Positions 23,080-32,674 of a DNA stretch of 52,980 nucleotides are shown here, one piece after another (position 1 is the first letter of the stretch; each line of letters opens with the position of its first letter). The position numbers and the translations under genes are program-made. Origin of the DNA: Yoonia sp. (GTDB lineage: Bacteria > Pseudomonadota > Alphaproteobacteria > Rhodobacterales > Rhodobacteraceae); NCBI RefSeq assembly GCF_030731595.1, contig NZ_JANQTS010000036.1:1-52980 (forward strand), read 5' to 3'. The notes beneath the pieces were generated by a model. It made no database searches. It had not been told where the DNA came from and saw only the letters and a list, made by a program, of their open reading frames with translations.

Positions 23080-24381
23080 TTAAAGCTGCCTGATCTTGAG
23101 CGTGGCCAGCCGGTTTTCATCCTTGCTGAGCACCTCGAAACGGAAGCCGTGGAATGAAAACACCTGGCCCACGACGGGGATCATCTGTGCCTCGTGAATC
23201 ACCAGACCTGCGACAGTATTGGCCTCGTCGTCGGGCAGGTTCCAGTCGTGCGCGCGGTTGAGGTCGCGGATCGTCATCGCGCCATCGACGATATAGGCCC
23301 CGTCTGCGGTTGCCGCGATCTGTGCTTCCTCGTGGTCGTCGAATTCGTCGGCAATCTCGCCCACGATTTCCTCGAGGATATCTTCGAGCGTGATCAGACC
23401 CTGCAGGCCGCCGTACTCGTCCACCACCAGCGCGAAATGCGTCTTGCGCTTGAGGAAATTGCGCATCTGGTCATCCAGCGTCGTGGTTTCGGGCACAAAA
23501 TAAGCGGGCATCGCGACTTTCATCACGTCAAAGGCGGCCAGCCCCTGTGCGTCGTCCTCGCCGCCATCCAGCAATTTGTGCATCGCGCGCAGCAGGTCTT
23601 TGGCATGGATGACACCTACGATATTTTCGGGTTCGTCGCGGTAAAGCGGCAGGCGCGTGTACGGGCTGGTGAGGATCTGTGCCAGAATATCCTTGGGCGG
23701 CAAGGCTGCATCGACCATTTCGATACCGGAACGGTGCAACATGATCTCTTCGACCGCGCGTTCGTTCAGATCAAGCGCCCCGAGAATCCGGTCGCGGTCT
23801 TCTTTCTGGACAATCCCTTCGGAATGGCCCAGTTGCAGCGCGCCAGCGATTTCTTCACGGACCGCAAGGATGTTGCTGTCAGGATCGGTGCGCACCCCAA
23901 AGATGAAAAGCACCCCGCGCACCAGATAGCGCACAGCGGATACGATCGGCGAAAAGAGAAAGACGATCAGCGAAATCGGACGTGCCACCCGCGAGGCAAC
24001 AGCCTCGGGGTAGGTGATGGCAAGGGTCTTGGGCAGGACTTCGGCAAAGATCAACACCAGCAAGGTCATGATCAAGGTCGCCGCCGCCACCCCATTCTGC
24101 CCGAAAAGCTTGGTCAGGACAGCGGTGGCCAGCGAAGTCGCCAGAATATTCACCACGTTGTTGCCCAACAAGACCGACCCGATCAGCCGTTCATTGTCTT
24201 CGGTCACTTTCAGCGCTTGACCTGCCCCCTTGGAGCCCTTGTCGGCCGCAGACCGCAGTTTCCCGCGCGAGGACGCGGTGAGCGCTGTTTCCGAGCCGGA
24301 AAAGAAGGCCGAGAGGACGAGAAGGACAACAATCGCAGCAGCGGTTATCCAAAAGGCGGCATCAAGAGAGGCGGTTTCCAT
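23080..24381 (-). CDS. CorC/HlyC-type CBS-domain membrane protein
   Basis: The 433-aa protein has a DUF21 (CNNM-type) transmembrane domain (about 9-190), a pair of CBS domains (about 210-330) and a C-terminal CorC_HlyC domain (about 345-430). This family is linked to Mg2+/Co2+ efflux or Na+-coupled Mg2+ transport. The motifs SGSETALTASSRGKL and LGNNVVNILATSLAT belong to DUF21. The old name hemolysin is misleading. It lies 52 nt after xerD on the same strand. I see no strong terminator after it. Confidence 0.88.
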   Translation of the reverse strand: METASLDAAFWITAAAIVVLLVLSAFFSGSETALTASSRGKLRSAADKGSKGAGQALKVTEDNERLIGSVLLGNNVVNILATSLATAVLTKLFGQNGVAAATLIMTLLVLIFAEVLPKTLAITYPEAVASRVARPISLIVFLFSPIVSAVRYLVRGVLFIFGVRTDPDSNILAVREEIAGALQLGHSEGIVQKEDRDRILGALDLNERAVEEIMLHRSGIEMVDAALPPKDILAQILTSPYTRLPLYRDEPENIVGVIHAKDLLRAMHKLLDGGEDDAQGLAAFDVMKVAMPAYFVPETTTLDDQMRNFLKRKTHFALVVDEYGGLQGLITLEDILEEIVGEIADEFDDHEEAQIAATADGAYIVDGAMTIRDLNRAHDWNLPDDEANTVAGLVIHEAQMIPVVGQVFSFHGFRFEVLSKDENRLATLKIRQL

Positions 24382-24433
24382 CAGAGGCTTTCAAGAAAAA
24401 TCATCAGTGTTATGGGGTGTCTTGCGCGCGGCT

Positions 24434-25375
24434 TCAAGCCTTGCTCGCTTTGGCAAGCGGATGGTGCTCCAGTACCAGCTCTTTCAGGCGGGCGTCCAGC
24501 ACATGGGTGTAGATTTCCGTTGTGGCCACATCGGCGTGCCCCAGCATGGTTTGGATTGACCGCAGATCGGCACCGCCGGCCAGCAAATGGGTCGCAAAGG
24601 CGTGGCGCAAGGTGTGCGGCGTGACCTTGGCTGGCGATACGCCGCCCGCCACGGCGAATTCCTTGATCAACCCAAAGAACCGGTGCCGGGTCAGGTGGCC
24701 GGACGTGCCGCGCGACGGAAAAAGGAACTTCGATGCAGGTTTGCCGTTCTGGCGCGCCTCTTCTTCGGCTGTGTCGCGGGCCTTGAGGTATGCCGCCAAA
24801 GCCTCCCGCGCGGGTGGTGACAGCGGCACAAGCCGTTCCTTGCCGCCTTTGCCCCGCACCAAAAGCATGCGCGGATCGCCCCGCGCCGCAGAGACCGGCA
24901 GGCTGACCAATTCGGTGACCCGCATGCCCGTGGCATAAAGCAGTTCCATCAGACAGCCATTGCGCAGGGCTTCTCGGGGTGTGCTGCGGGCCGCCTCAAG
25001 CAGGCGGTCGACCTCGCTGATATCGAGCGTTTTGGGCAAACGCTGCGCGCGCCCCGGTCCTTTGATCTGGATCGCGGGGTTATCTGCGCGCCAGCCTTCC
25101 TCAAAGGCGAAACGGTAAAGTTGCTTGATCGCCGAAAGCCTGCGTGCGCGGGTGGATTTGGCAAGCCCCTCGGCCTCGCAACTGATCAGATAGTTTTCGA
25201 TATGTTCACGGGTCGCGGTGCCGAAGTGAAGCGCCTGATCGGTCAGCCACTCTGAAAACCCTTGCAGGTCGCGTGCATAGGCCAGTTGGGTATTGGTGGC
25301 CGCGTCCAGCTCTGCGGCTTGTGCCTGCAAAAAGACCTGCACCCAGCGCGCCATAGGGTGATCGGCATGTGTCAT
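24434..25375 (-). CDS. xerD: Site-specific tyrosine recombinase XerD
   Basis: The 313-aa recombinase resolves chromosome dimers at dif together with XerC. An N-terminal SAM-like domain (1-100) precedes a catalytic domain with all six active residues: Arg152 (ATGMRVTEL), Lys177 (GKGGKER), His254 and Arg257 (HTLRHAF), His280 (LGHADV) and Tyr289 (TEIYTHV). Its start overlaps the stop of the upstream orphan gene by 4 nt (ATGA). No att-like repeats or cargo genes flank it, so this is the housekeeping enzyme, not a phage integrase. Confidence 0.92.
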   Translation of the reverse strand: MTHADHPMARWVQVFLQAQAAELDAATNTQLAYARDLQGFSEWLTDQALHFGTATREHIENYLISCEAEGLAKSTRARRLSAIKQLYRFAFEEGWRADNPAIQIKGPGRAQRLPKTLDISEVDRLLEAARSTPREALRNGCLMELLYATGMRVTELVSLPVSAARGDPRMLLVRGKGGKERLVPLSPPAREALAAYLKARDTAEEEARQNGKPASKFLFPSRGTSGHLTRHRFFGLIKEFAVAGGVSPAKVTPHTLRHAFATHLLAGGADLRSIQTMLGHADVATTEIYTHVLDARLKELVLEHHPLAKASKA

Positions 25376-26901
25376 ACCGCGCGATCCAGGATCATGAATT
25401 GCAGGGCAGCCCGCCGTGCGACATCTTCCAGCCCGACCGCGCGCAAGAGCGACAGCGCATCCGTGACCGAGCGCAGATCGCCCTCTGCCCCTGCATCGAA
25501 CAGGGCCAAAGCCCGCAAGAGGGCCTCGCCCAACTTGCCCGCATCCACCAAGCGTTGCAGGTCCTGCGGCGGCGGGGTGCTGTCAAAGGCTGCTTGGATC
25601 GCGGCGGCAGGAGGTGTGTTCGCGGGCATGTCTTGCGGCGTGCCACGGGCGATAGCGATCAGGAAAGGATCAAATCCGGCGTCGGCCTGCGCTGCCGCGA
25701 TTGCAACAGCCTCGTAGTCCGGTGACAGCAACCCAACCTCGAAGGCTATCAGGGCGGCAGCACCGGACAGCGGCAATTCCTGTAATGCCGCGCCATAAAG
25801 CTTGGCAAATTGCACCTCGGCGCGGGCTTGCTCCATCGCGGCCCAGGCCGCTGGCAAGGTCCGCGATACGCTCAGAGGGTCGCGCGCCGCCATTGCGACA
25901 TCAAACCGCTGGATCGCCTCTGCGCGGTCCCAGACACCGCCGGATGCCGCAGGTGTGCGGGCCGTATAGAATTTCAGCAGGACGTTTTCGGAAATGGCAC
26001 CATGGCGGGCCAGTCGCTCTGCCGCGTCCAGTTGCGATTTCCACGCGGTCGTGCCGCGCAGATCGGCATGGGAAAAGGCAAGCGGCAGATTGGCTGTGAT
26101 CAAAGGCTCGCCAATCGCCTCGTGCATCCGGAACGTCAGCGGGCTGACCCGGGCAGGCGGCGGCAACGGCGGTTCACCCTCGAAAAGTTCCGGATCAAGA
26201 AAGCGGGTCAGCAGCGCCTCTTCTTGCGCACTGATATCGCCCAAAACACGGTGCGTATTGAGCGTGAGCGCGGCTGTGGGCCAGTCACCGTTGCGCGCAA
26301 GACAAAAGATACGCGCAGGGTAGGTGGGGGCGATAGAAGGCATATCACCCATGGCTTCGCAGGCATCGTCTTCGGTGCCGGTCAACAAGGCCACATCAAA
26401 CCAGCGCCGGAAAAGCGGCGGCGTGTCAGGCTCTGCCTGTTCGATCAGGGATTGCGCGGCCTCCAGCGCCCCAAGGTCAAGCAGTTTGTCGACACGTGCC
26501 AGAAACAGCGCGCCATCAGGCCCCGCACCCAAGGGTGGATTTGCTTCGGCCAGCATCAGCACTTTGAGGAAATCCTGCAAGGCAGGCACTGTATCAATCC
26601 GTTCGGCGCGGACCAGATCAACCAGCACGGATTCTTCGCTGGCCGACCAGATCGTACTGGGCAGACCTGTCACATCAGCGGGCAAAAGACCGATCGGGTC
26701 TTTGGACAGGCCGCCCAAAGTCGTGACCGTGACAGAGGGGGATTCGGCATTGCCAGTGACGGGGGGCTCGAACAAGGGGGCGTTCTCCACGCTGCGCGAC
26801 AGCCACTCGATGGCCGAAAGCGGCTCGTTCGAGGGGGCTTGCGCCTGCAAACCCGTGCCCGACAGGCAAAGAGCGGCCGCTAAGGCCCTAGTTTGTTTCA
26901 A
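25372..26901 (-). CDS. Exported protein of unknown function upstream of xerD
   Basis: I do not recognise this 509-aa protein. From TTG 26901 it begins with a clean signal peptide (MKQTRALAAALCLSGTGLQAQA, cut near residue 22), which is why that start is preferred over an ATG at 26985 that would bury the signal. The mature part is rich in Ala and Leu with helical repeats and looks like a TPR/SEL-like solenoid, with no catalytic motif I can name. It overlaps the 50-aa membrane protein gene by 14 nt and xerD by 4 nt, so the three are coupled. Confidence 0.7.
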   Translation of the reverse strand: MKQTRALAAALCLSGTGLQAQAPSNEPLSAIEWLSRSVENAPLFEPPVTGNAESPSVTVTTLGGLSKDPIGLLPADVTGLPSTIWSASEESVLVDLVRAERIDTVPALQDFLKVLMLAEANPPLGAGPDGALFLARVDKLLDLGALEAAQSLIEQAEPDTPPLFRRWFDVALLTGTEDDACEAMGDMPSIAPTYPARIFCLARNGDWPTAALTLNTHRVLGDISAQEEALLTRFLDPELFEGEPPLPPPARVSPLTFRMHEAIGEPLITANLPLAFSHADLRGTTAWKSQLDAAERLARHGAISENVLLKFYTARTPAASGGVWDRAEAIQRFDVAMAARDPLSVSRTLPAAWAAMEQARAEVQFAKLYGAALQELPLSGAAALIAFEVGLLSPDYEAVAIAAAQADAGFDPFLIAIARGTPQDMPANTPPAAAIQAAFDSTPPPQDLQRLVDAGKLGEALLRALALFDAGAEGDLRSVTDALSLLRAVGLEDVARRAALQFMILDRAV

Positions 26902-27040
26902 GCGTAACAGGGCGTGTAACCTCTGTGGTCGGGGCTGCAAAATCAGCCGGGAAGAACAGGGGGCCGATATAGGCATAGGCCACAAGACCCACCCCCGCGA
27001 AAATTATCAAAAACAAGAGCGCCTTAATCAATCGCCACAT
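26888..27040 (-). CDS. Small single-pass membrane protein, 50 aa
   Basis: This short frame encodes MWRLIKALLF..., one long hydrophobic helix (about residues 4-26) followed by a periplasmic-type tail ending VTRPVTLETN. The start is ATG 27040; the frame runs further upstream to 27139 without good signals. The tail codons overlap the TTG start of the exported protein at 26901, which argues that the frame is translated. Function unknown; it is divergent from aroK. Confidence 0.6.
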   Translation of the reverse strand: MWRLIKALLFLIIFAGVGLVAYAYIGPLFFPADFAAPTTEVTRPVTLETN

Positions 27041-27192
27041 AGCTTGCCCCAATGCGTATAATCTGCCTCGATTTGTGGATTCAATCCCACTTCTTGAAGG
27101 CTTTATATATGGCCTTTCGCGCAAGATCACGGCATTCATTCATTAAATTTCATCTTCGGCACCCATTGGCCGAAAAGAGAGGCGTCAAATCC

Positions 27193-27753
27193 ATGGCCGA
27201 AGGGCAAAACTATCGACTGCAAAAGACCGTCGTGCTGGTCGGCATGATGGGCTCTGGCAAGACTGCGATCGGGCGGTCTTTGGCGGCGCGGCTGGATGTG
27301 CCCTTTGTCGATAGTGACGCAGCCATCGAAGAAGCCGCCGCCGCCACGATTGCCGAGATCTTCGAACGCGACGGCGAGGCATTCTTTCGCAAGCGGGAAG
27401 CCGAGGTTCTGCGCCGCTTGCTCTCTGGTCCGCCGGGGATCGTGTCGACGGGCGGGGGGGCGTTTCTGGCTGATGAAAATCGCGAAGCCATTGCCGAAAT
27501 GGGGGTGGCTGTCTGGCTCGATGCCGACCTTGGGACATTGTGGGAAAGGGTCCGGCACAAGGACACGCGGCCCTTGCTGCGCACCCCGGACCCCAAGGCG
27601 ACGCTTGCCGCGATATTTGAAGCGCGCACGCCCGTCTATCGCCTTGCAGGTCTGCGTATCGGTGTCGATGAACATGCCAGCATAGAGCAAACCACGCAGT
27701 CTGTGATCGACATGCTGCAAACCCGTCCCGACATTCTGGAGACTTTCGCATGA
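27193..27753 (+). CDS. aroK: Shikimate kinase
   Basis: The 186-aa shikimate kinase phosphorylates shikimate at O3 in aromatic amino acid synthesis. Walker A is GMMGSGKT (17-24), the shikimate-binding Asp lies in FVDSD, and the Gly-rich STGGGAF loop and the adenine-lid Arg (TRPLL) are present. The start is ATG 27193 with AGAGAGG upstream; the frame open to 27052 lacks family similarity. It overlaps aroB by 4 nt. aroK-aroB is a common pair. Confidence 0.93.
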   Translation: MAEGQNYRLQKTVVLVGMMGSGKTAIGRSLAARLDVPFVDSDAAIEEAAAATIAEIFERDGEAFFRKREAEVLRRLLSGPPGIVSTGGGAFLADENREAIAEMGVAVWLDADLGTLWERVRHKDTRPLLRTPDPKATLAAIFEARTPVYRLAGLRIGVDEHASIEQTTQSVIDMLQTRPDILETFA

Positions 27754-28868
27754 CCGCCACAGTCCATGTTGATCTGCCCGGCCGCGCCTATGACATCATC
27801 ATCGGCCCCGGTGTGCTGGATCAGGCCGGTGCGCGGATTGCGGCGATGGGTGGCCGTCGGCATATCTGTATTCTGACCGACGAGACCGTCGCAGGGTTGC
27901 ACCTTGCGTCCTTGCAGGCATCGCTGGCCGCAGCGGGCCTGACATCGCAGGCGCTCGCCTTGCCGCCGGGCGAAGGCACAAAATGCTGGGCGCAACTGGA
28001 ACGGTCTGTGGAATGGCTGCTGGCCCAAAAGGTCGAGCGCGGTGACATCGTCGTGGCCTTCGGCGGAGGTGTGATCGGTGATCTGGCTGGCTTTGCGGCC
28101 GCGATCCTGCGCCGTGGCGTGCGCTTTGTGCAAATTCCTTCGTCTCTCCTGGCGCAGGTCGACAGTTCTGTGGGCGGCAAGACCGGGATAAATTCACCGA
28201 TCGGCAAGAACCTGATCGGGGCCTTTCACCAGCCCAGCCTTGTGCTGGCTGATACCGCGCTTCTGGGCACGCTGACATCGCGGGATTTTCTTGCGGGCTA
28301 CGGCGAGGTTGTCAAATACGGGCTGCTGGGTGACGCGGCCTTCTTTGACTGGCTGGAGGCCGAAGGCCCCGCCTTGGCGCGCGGTGATATGGCGGCAAGA
28401 GTGCGGGCGGTGACCCGGTCCTGCCAGATGAAAGCGGACATCGTGCAGCGCGACGAAACCGAACAGGGGGACCGCGCGCTTTTGAACCTTGGCCATACCT
28501 TCTGCCACGCGCTAGAGGCGGCAACCGGCTATTCGGATCGGCTGTTGCATGGCGAAGGGGTGGCGATTGGCTGTGCGCTTGCCTTTGAGCTTTCCGCACG
28601 TCTTGGCCTGTGCAGTCAGGAAGATCCCAGCCGCGTGCGCGCGCATCTGCGTGATATGGGCATGAAGGTCGATATTGCCGATATCGGCGGTGATTTGCCC
28701 GATGCCGCAGGGCTGCTGGCACTGATGGGGCAGGACAAGAAGGTCGTGGACGGCAAGCTGCGTTTCATTCTGGCGCGCGGGATCGGTGATGCTTTCATCA
28801 CCTCCGATGTGCCGCGCGAGGCAGTGCTGGGTGTGCTACAAGACGCATTGGACCAGACGCGGCGCTAA
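27750..28868 (+). CDS. aroB: 3-dehydroquinate synthase
   Basis: The 372-aa AroB converts DAHP to 3-dehydroquinate using NAD+ and a divalent metal. The NAD loop is GGGVIGDLAGF (105-115) and the metal ligands are Glu186 (YGEVVKYG), His249 (LGHTFCH) and His267 (HGEGVAIG). The length is normal. It follows aroK with ATGA overlap. It ends 17 bp before the end of a convergent gene, and I see no clear terminator between them. Confidence 0.95.
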   Translation: MTATVHVDLPGRAYDIIIGPGVLDQAGARIAAMGGRRHICILTDETVAGLHLASLQASLAAAGLTSQALALPPGEGTKCWAQLERSVEWLLAQKVERGDIVVAFGGGVIGDLAGFAAAILRRGVRFVQIPSSLLAQVDSSVGGKTGINSPIGKNLIGAFHQPSLVLADTALLGTLTSRDFLAGYGEVVKYGLLGDAAFFDWLEAEGPALARGDMAARVRAVTRSCQMKADIVQRDETEQGDRALLNLGHTFCHALEAATGYSDRLLHGEGVAIGCALAFELSARLGLCSQEDPSRVRAHLRDMGMKVDIADIGGDLPDAAGLLALMGQDKKVVDGKLRFILARGIGDAFITSDVPREAVLGVLQDALDQTRR

Positions 28869-28885
28869 ACGGCAAATACCTGCGC

Positions 28886-29194
28886 TTAGTCGTCGCCTGA
28901 CAGGCTGATCCCGTGTTTCTTGGCAAACCAGAGAAACAGGGGCACCTCCATCAGCATGATGGTGACGATTGTGAAGACGGCCCAATTCACCTCGAACAGG
29001 ATCATGTTAAAGGGCACGCCTGAACCCCAGAACAGCGCGCCTGCCACGGTGAGCGCCAAGGCCGACAAGGCCAGATCGACCGCAAGCATCCGGTTGAGGG
29101 TCTTGTGCTGCAAACCGGGATAAATGCCCAGGTAAGCCACCGCAAGAATAACCCCATTAAGAATGAGTATCTGAATCTCGGGCGCGAATTGCAT
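28886..29194 (-). CDS. Small membrane protein of unknown function
   Basis: The 102-aa protein has three hydrophobic helices (about 8-25, 38-58 and 68-90), with a short cytoplasmic end KKHGISLSGDD. I know no function for it. Its start lies only 5 nt after the ssb stop on the same strand, so it may share the ssb transcript. It is convergent with aroB. Confidence 0.65.
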   Translation of the reverse strand: MQFAPEIQILILNGVILAVAYLGIYPGLQHKTLNRMLAVDLALSALALTVAGALFWGSGVPFNMILFEVNWAVFTIVTIMLMEVPLFLWFAKKHGISLSGDD

Positions 29195-29199
29195 GGATC

Positions 29200-29721
29200 T
29201 TAGAACGGGATTTCATCATCCATATCGCCACCGCCGCCGCCGGAGGATGAACCGCCGCCGTAGCCGCCGCTGTTTCCACCGTCGTTGCCACCATAGCCAC
29301 CGCCGCCGCCATAGTTGCCGCCACCGTTGCCGCCGCCATAGTTGCCGCCACCACCGCCGCCGCCTTCGCTGCGGCCATCCAGCATGGTCAGGTTGCCGTC
29401 AAAGCCGTTCAGCACAACCTCGGTCGAATAGCGGTCAGCGCCGGACTGGTCCTGCCATTTGCGGGTTTGCAGCTTGCCTTCGATATAAACTTTCGAGCCT
29501 TTTTTCAGGTATTGCTCGGCAATCCGCACCAGCCCTTCCTGAAAGATCGCGACTGTGTGCCATTCGGTTTTTTCCCGACGCTCGCCGGTGTTTTTGTCTT
29601 TCCATGTCTCGGAGGTGGCGATGCGCAGGTTACAGACCTTGCCGCCGTTCTGGAAGTTGCGCACCTCGGGGTCAGCCCCCAGATTGCCGATAAGGATGAC
29701 TTTGTTCACTGATCCGGCCAT
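29200..29721 (-). CDS. ssb: Single-stranded DNA-binding protein
   Basis: The 173-aa SSB has an N-terminal OB fold (about 1-110; [14 protein letters not shown] is the signature), a very Gly-rich linker (about 118-165, with repeats of GGGNYGG type) and the acidic tip DMDDEIPF that recruits repair and replication partners. ATG 29721 follows GGAGGTG; the frame open to 29781 is upstream read-through. The Gly linker makes 29225-29370 a low-complexity GCC/GCCACC stretch. uvrA, often next to ssb, is absent here. Confidence 0.95.
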   Translation of the reverse strand: MAGSVNKVILIGNLGADPEVRNFQNGGKVCNLRIATSETWKDKNTGERREKTEWHTVAIFQEGLVRIAEQYLKKGSKVYIEGKLQTRKWQDQSGADRYSTEVVLNGFDGNLTMLDGRSEGGGGGGGNYGGGNGGGNYGGGGGYGGNDGGNSGGYGGGSSSGGGGGDMDDEIPF

Positions 29722-29870
29722 TGTGGCACCTCCGACGATTCTGCTTTGCGCTTTTGTGACAGACACGGGATGCCGCAACAAGGTTAACGACTGATTGAGA
29801 AAGGATGGGATTGGCGGATGACGGCAAAAAGACTAGGTATGACGTCATCAAGAGGACCGGAGCCCTGCCA

Positions 29871-30449
29871 GTGACCCGAATACGCGCCATCTGTTGTCTG
29901 ACCGTCCTGCTGGCGCAACCTCTTGCGGCGCAAGAGCAGGTCTCGACCATGTCGCGGTCGGGTCTGTTGCAAAGCCAGACCAAAATTCTGGACGGACGTG
30001 CGGCCCAACAATACGAAAATTCGGTCCGGCTGTTGCCGCCACGCGCGGAAGGCTTTGCCATGCTGCCTGCGTATCAGGGCAGTTATCGCGGGCCGTTTCT
30101 GGCGTTGGCACAAGGGGCGGCGACCCGGCACGGGGTGCCTGTGGATCTGTTCTTGCGGCTGATCGAACAAGAGAGCGGCTGGAATGCGCAGGCTGTGTCG
30201 GTCAAGGGGGCCTTGGGTTTGGCGCAACTGATGCCGCAGACAGCGCGGGAATTGCGGGTAGACCCCACCGATCCGGTCCAGAACCTTGATGGAGGCGCGC
30301 GATACCTGCGCGCGCAATTCGAGACCTTCGGCGATTGGCGGCTGGCCCTGGCCGCCTATAACGCAGGACCGGGTGCAGTCCTGCGGCATCAGGGCGTGCC
30401 ACCCTATGCCGAGACCCAAAACTACGTTCAGGTCATATTTGGCAGGTGA
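29871..30449 (+). CDS. Exported lytic transglycosylase (SLT family)
   Basis: The 192-aa protein has a signal peptide ([21 protein letters not shown]) when started at GTG 29871, with GGAG 8 nt upstream. ATG 29805 would put 22 charged residues before the signal. The goose-lysozyme-like SLT domain includes the catalytic Glu101 in IEQESGWN, then [15 protein letters not shown] and YNAGPGAV. It would cleave murein glycan strands to 1,6-anhydro ends. It is divergent from ssb, with no shared function evident. Confidence 0.88.
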   Translation: MTRIRAICCLTVLLAQPLAAQEQVSTMSRSGLLQSQTKILDGRAAQQYENSVRLLPPRAEGFAMLPAYQGSYRGPFLALAQGAATRHGVPVDLFLRLIEQESGWNAQAVSVKGALGLAQLMPQTARELRVDPTDPVQNLDGGARYLRAQFETFGDWRLALAAYNAGPGAVLRHQGVPPYAETQNYVQVIFGR

Positions 30450-30462
30450 CGATCTTCTTGGC

Positions 30463-30507
30463 GAAGATCGCCATGCCTCCGGCGGGGATATTTAAGCTCG
30501 AAAGAAG
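30463..30507. repeat. Roseobacter-type intergenic repeat, copy 1
   Basis: A short stem (GGCGA-AGA-TCGCC) is followed by CCTCCGGCGGGGATATTTAA and, after a few bases, AAAGAAGG. The second half resembles a repeat at 39829-39880 in order and sequence. From memory such units occur in many intergenic ends of Rhodobacteraceae genomes; copy number in this genome is not visible. Confidence 0.45.
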
Positions 30508-30508
30508 G

Positions 30509-32587
30509 TTATTCCGCCGCAATCTGAATGACAGGTTCCATATCCGCGAAATCATCATCGCTGAGATGGCATTTGACCTGATGCCCTTCTGCAAGGAAGC
30601 GCACAGGTGGCACCTCTTTTTCGCAAAGCCCGCCCGGCACCTTGGATTTCCACCCGCAGCGGGTCTGGAAAGGGCAGCCTGACGGCGGGTTCATCGCCGA
30701 GGGAATATCCCCTTCCAGCACGATGTGCTTTTTCTTGACCTTGGTGTCGGCGATGGGCACCGCTGACAGCAGCGCCTCTGTATAAGGGTGGTAGGGCGGC
30801 GAGAAAACCTGATCGGTCGTGCCCAGTTCCACCACATGCCCCAGATACATCACCATCACGCGGTCCGACAGGTAACGCACAATCGACAGATCGTGGCTGA
30901 TGAACAAAAGCGTGGTTTTATGTTCGCGCTGGATTTCCATAAGCAGATCGGTCACTGCCGCCTGCACGGAGACATCCAAAGCCGAAACCGGTTCATCGGC
31001 CACCACGATCCGCGCATCCCCCGCAAAGGCCCGCGCGATCCCCACACGCTGCTTTTGTCCACCAGACAGCTGGCGCGGCATGCGGTCGGCAAAGGCGCGC
31101 GGCAGTTTCACGAGGTCCAGCAGGTCCAGCATCCGCGCACGGCGCTCGGTGTCATTGTTGCCAACGCCGAAGATTTCCAGCGCCCGCATGATCTGGCGGC
31201 CCACGGTCATCGAGGGGTTCAACGTATCAAAGGGATTCTGGAAGACCATCTGGATGTCGGCCACATTCTTGGTGGTCCGTTTTTCGATTGCGACACTGCC
31301 AATAGATTGATTGTCCAGCAAGATCTGGCCGCTTGTTGCCGTTTCCAAGCCCATCAGAACCTTGGCGAATGTGGACTTGCCGCAGCCGGATTCGCCCACG
31401 ATGGCCAGCGTCTCGCTTTCGCGCGCTTCAAAGCTGAGGGTTTCATTGGCCTTGACGACTTTTGTGTCGCCGCCACCGAACAGGGCATTGGCCGCGACCT
31501 CGTAATATTTCTTGAGGTTGTCTATCTTCAGAACCACTGGTCCGATCTCGCCTTTGGCCTTCTTTGCGGCCACGACCGGCGGGGCGGCCCAATCGATTTC
31601 CTTGAACTTCAGACAGCGGGTCTGGTGGCGGTCATTGCCGGGGACGGCCTCCATCGGAATGAAACCCGCATCACAGCGCCCGGCTTCGAAATAGTCGCAG
31701 CGGGGGCCAAAGTTACACCCCTCTGGTCGCTCGTGCGGCAGGGGAAAGTTGCCCGGAATGGCGATCAGGGGCCGCGCGTTCTTGTCGGCGCCGGGCAGGG
31801 GGATCGACCGGAACAGGGCTTGGGTATAGGGGTGCTGCATCTCGTCAAAGACGTCTTCGATGCTGCCGCGTTCCACCGCTTCGCCGGAATACATCACACA
31901 AATCCGGTCGCAGGTTTCCAGCACAAGGCCGAGGTTGTGGCTGATGAAGAGCATCGACGTGCCGTATTTCTTGCCAAGGTCCTTGACCAGTTCAACGACC
32001 GCCGCTTCAACGGTCACATCAAGCGCAGTGGTCGGCTCGTCCAAGATCAGCAGCGATGGTTTGGACATGAGCGCCATCGCGATCACGATCCGCTGCTGCT
32101 GACCACCCGATAGCTGGTGGGGATAACTGTTCAGCATCCGCTTGGGATCGGGCAGTTTCACATCGGTAACGACCTCGAGCGCGCGGGCGTAAGCCTCTTT
32201 TTCGCTGACCCGTTCGTGGATCATCGGCACTTCCATCAATTGTTTGCCAATCTTCATGGCCGGGTTGAGAGAGGCCATAGGCTCTTGATAGATCATCGCA
32301 ATTTGGGAACCACGGATTTCGCGCAGCTCTTCTGGCGACATCTTGTTCAGCTCGCGCCCTTTGAACTTGATCGATCCGCCCACGATGCGCCCGTTCACCC
32401 CAAGGTCCTGCATCACCCCCAGAGCAACCGTCGATTTCCCGCAACCGGATTCGCCGACAAGACCCAGCGCCTCGCCGGGCATGACCTTGGCGGAAAAGTC
32501 CATCACGGCGGGAATCTCCCGCAGTCGGGTGAAGAATGAAATGGACAGCTTGTCGATTTCAAGGATGGGTTGGGCTTCGTCGTTCAT
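30509..32587 (-). CDS. Peptide/opine-type ABC importer ATPase, fused DppD-DppF
   Basis: The 692-aa protein carries two complete ABC cassettes, like GsiA or YejF. In the first, Walker A is GESGCGKST (45-53), the signature is LSGGQQQR and Walker B is LLILDEPTTALD. The second repeats GESGCGKST, LSGGQKQR and IVVADEPVSALD. Each half ends with an oligopeptide-ATPase cysteine cluster (EGCNFGPRCDYF and SGCPFQTRCGWK). Start ATG 32587 is preferred; an ATG at 32629 in the same frame lacks a ribosome site. It is the last gene of the importer operon. The substrate is probably a peptide but is not proven. Confidence 0.92.
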   Translation of the reverse strand: MNDEAQPILEIDKLSISFFTRLREIPAVMDFSAKVMPGEALGLVGESGCGKSTVALGVMQDLGVNGRIVGGSIKFKGRELNKMSPEELREIRGSQIAMIYQEPMASLNPAMKIGKQLMEVPMIHERVSEKEAYARALEVVTDVKLPDPKRMLNSYPHQLSGGQQQRIVIAMALMSKPSLLILDEPTTALDVTVEAAVVELVKDLGKKYGTSMLFISHNLGLVLETCDRICVMYSGEAVERGSIEDVFDEMQHPYTQALFRSIPLPGADKNARPLIAIPGNFPLPHERPEGCNFGPRCDYFEAGRCDAGFIPMEAVPGNDRHQTRCLKFKEIDWAAPPVVAAKKAKGEIGPVVLKIDNLKKYYEVAANALFGGGDTKVVKANETLSFEARESETLAIVGESGCGKSTFAKVLMGLETATSGQILLDNQSIGSVAIEKRTTKNVADIQMVFQNPFDTLNPSMTVGRQIMRALEIFGVGNNDTERRARMLDLLDLVKLPRAFADRMPRQLSGGQKQRVGIARAFAGDARIVVADEPVSALDVSVQAAVTDLLMEIQREHKTTLLFISHDLSIVRYLSDRVMVMYLGHVVELGTTDQVFSPPYHPYTEALLSAVPIADTKVKKKHIVLEGDIPSAMNPPSGCPFQTRCGWKSKVPGGLCEKEVPPVRFLAEGHQVKCHLSDDDFADMEPVIQIAAE

Positions 32588-32674
32588 AGTGTCATTCCCA
32601 TTTGTGCCGGTCTTGGTGGTTGGCATCACGTCGGATATGCGCCGGACCCCGCCTTGCGCGGGGTCCGCGCCGAA

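Noticed and set aside
24434-25375. Tyrosine recombinase as sign of a mobile element
   Set aside because: It has XerD length and residues, lies in an operon with core genes, and no tRNA, att repeat or cargo is near.
29225-29370. GCC-rich repetitive tract that could be taken for a repeat array
   Set aside because: It is the Gly-rich linker of SSB read on the other strand; codon periodicity explains it.
30788-32113. 441-codon plus-strand frame
   Set aside because: It mirrors the fused ABC ATPase gene and is rich in His, Gln and Arg with no motif.
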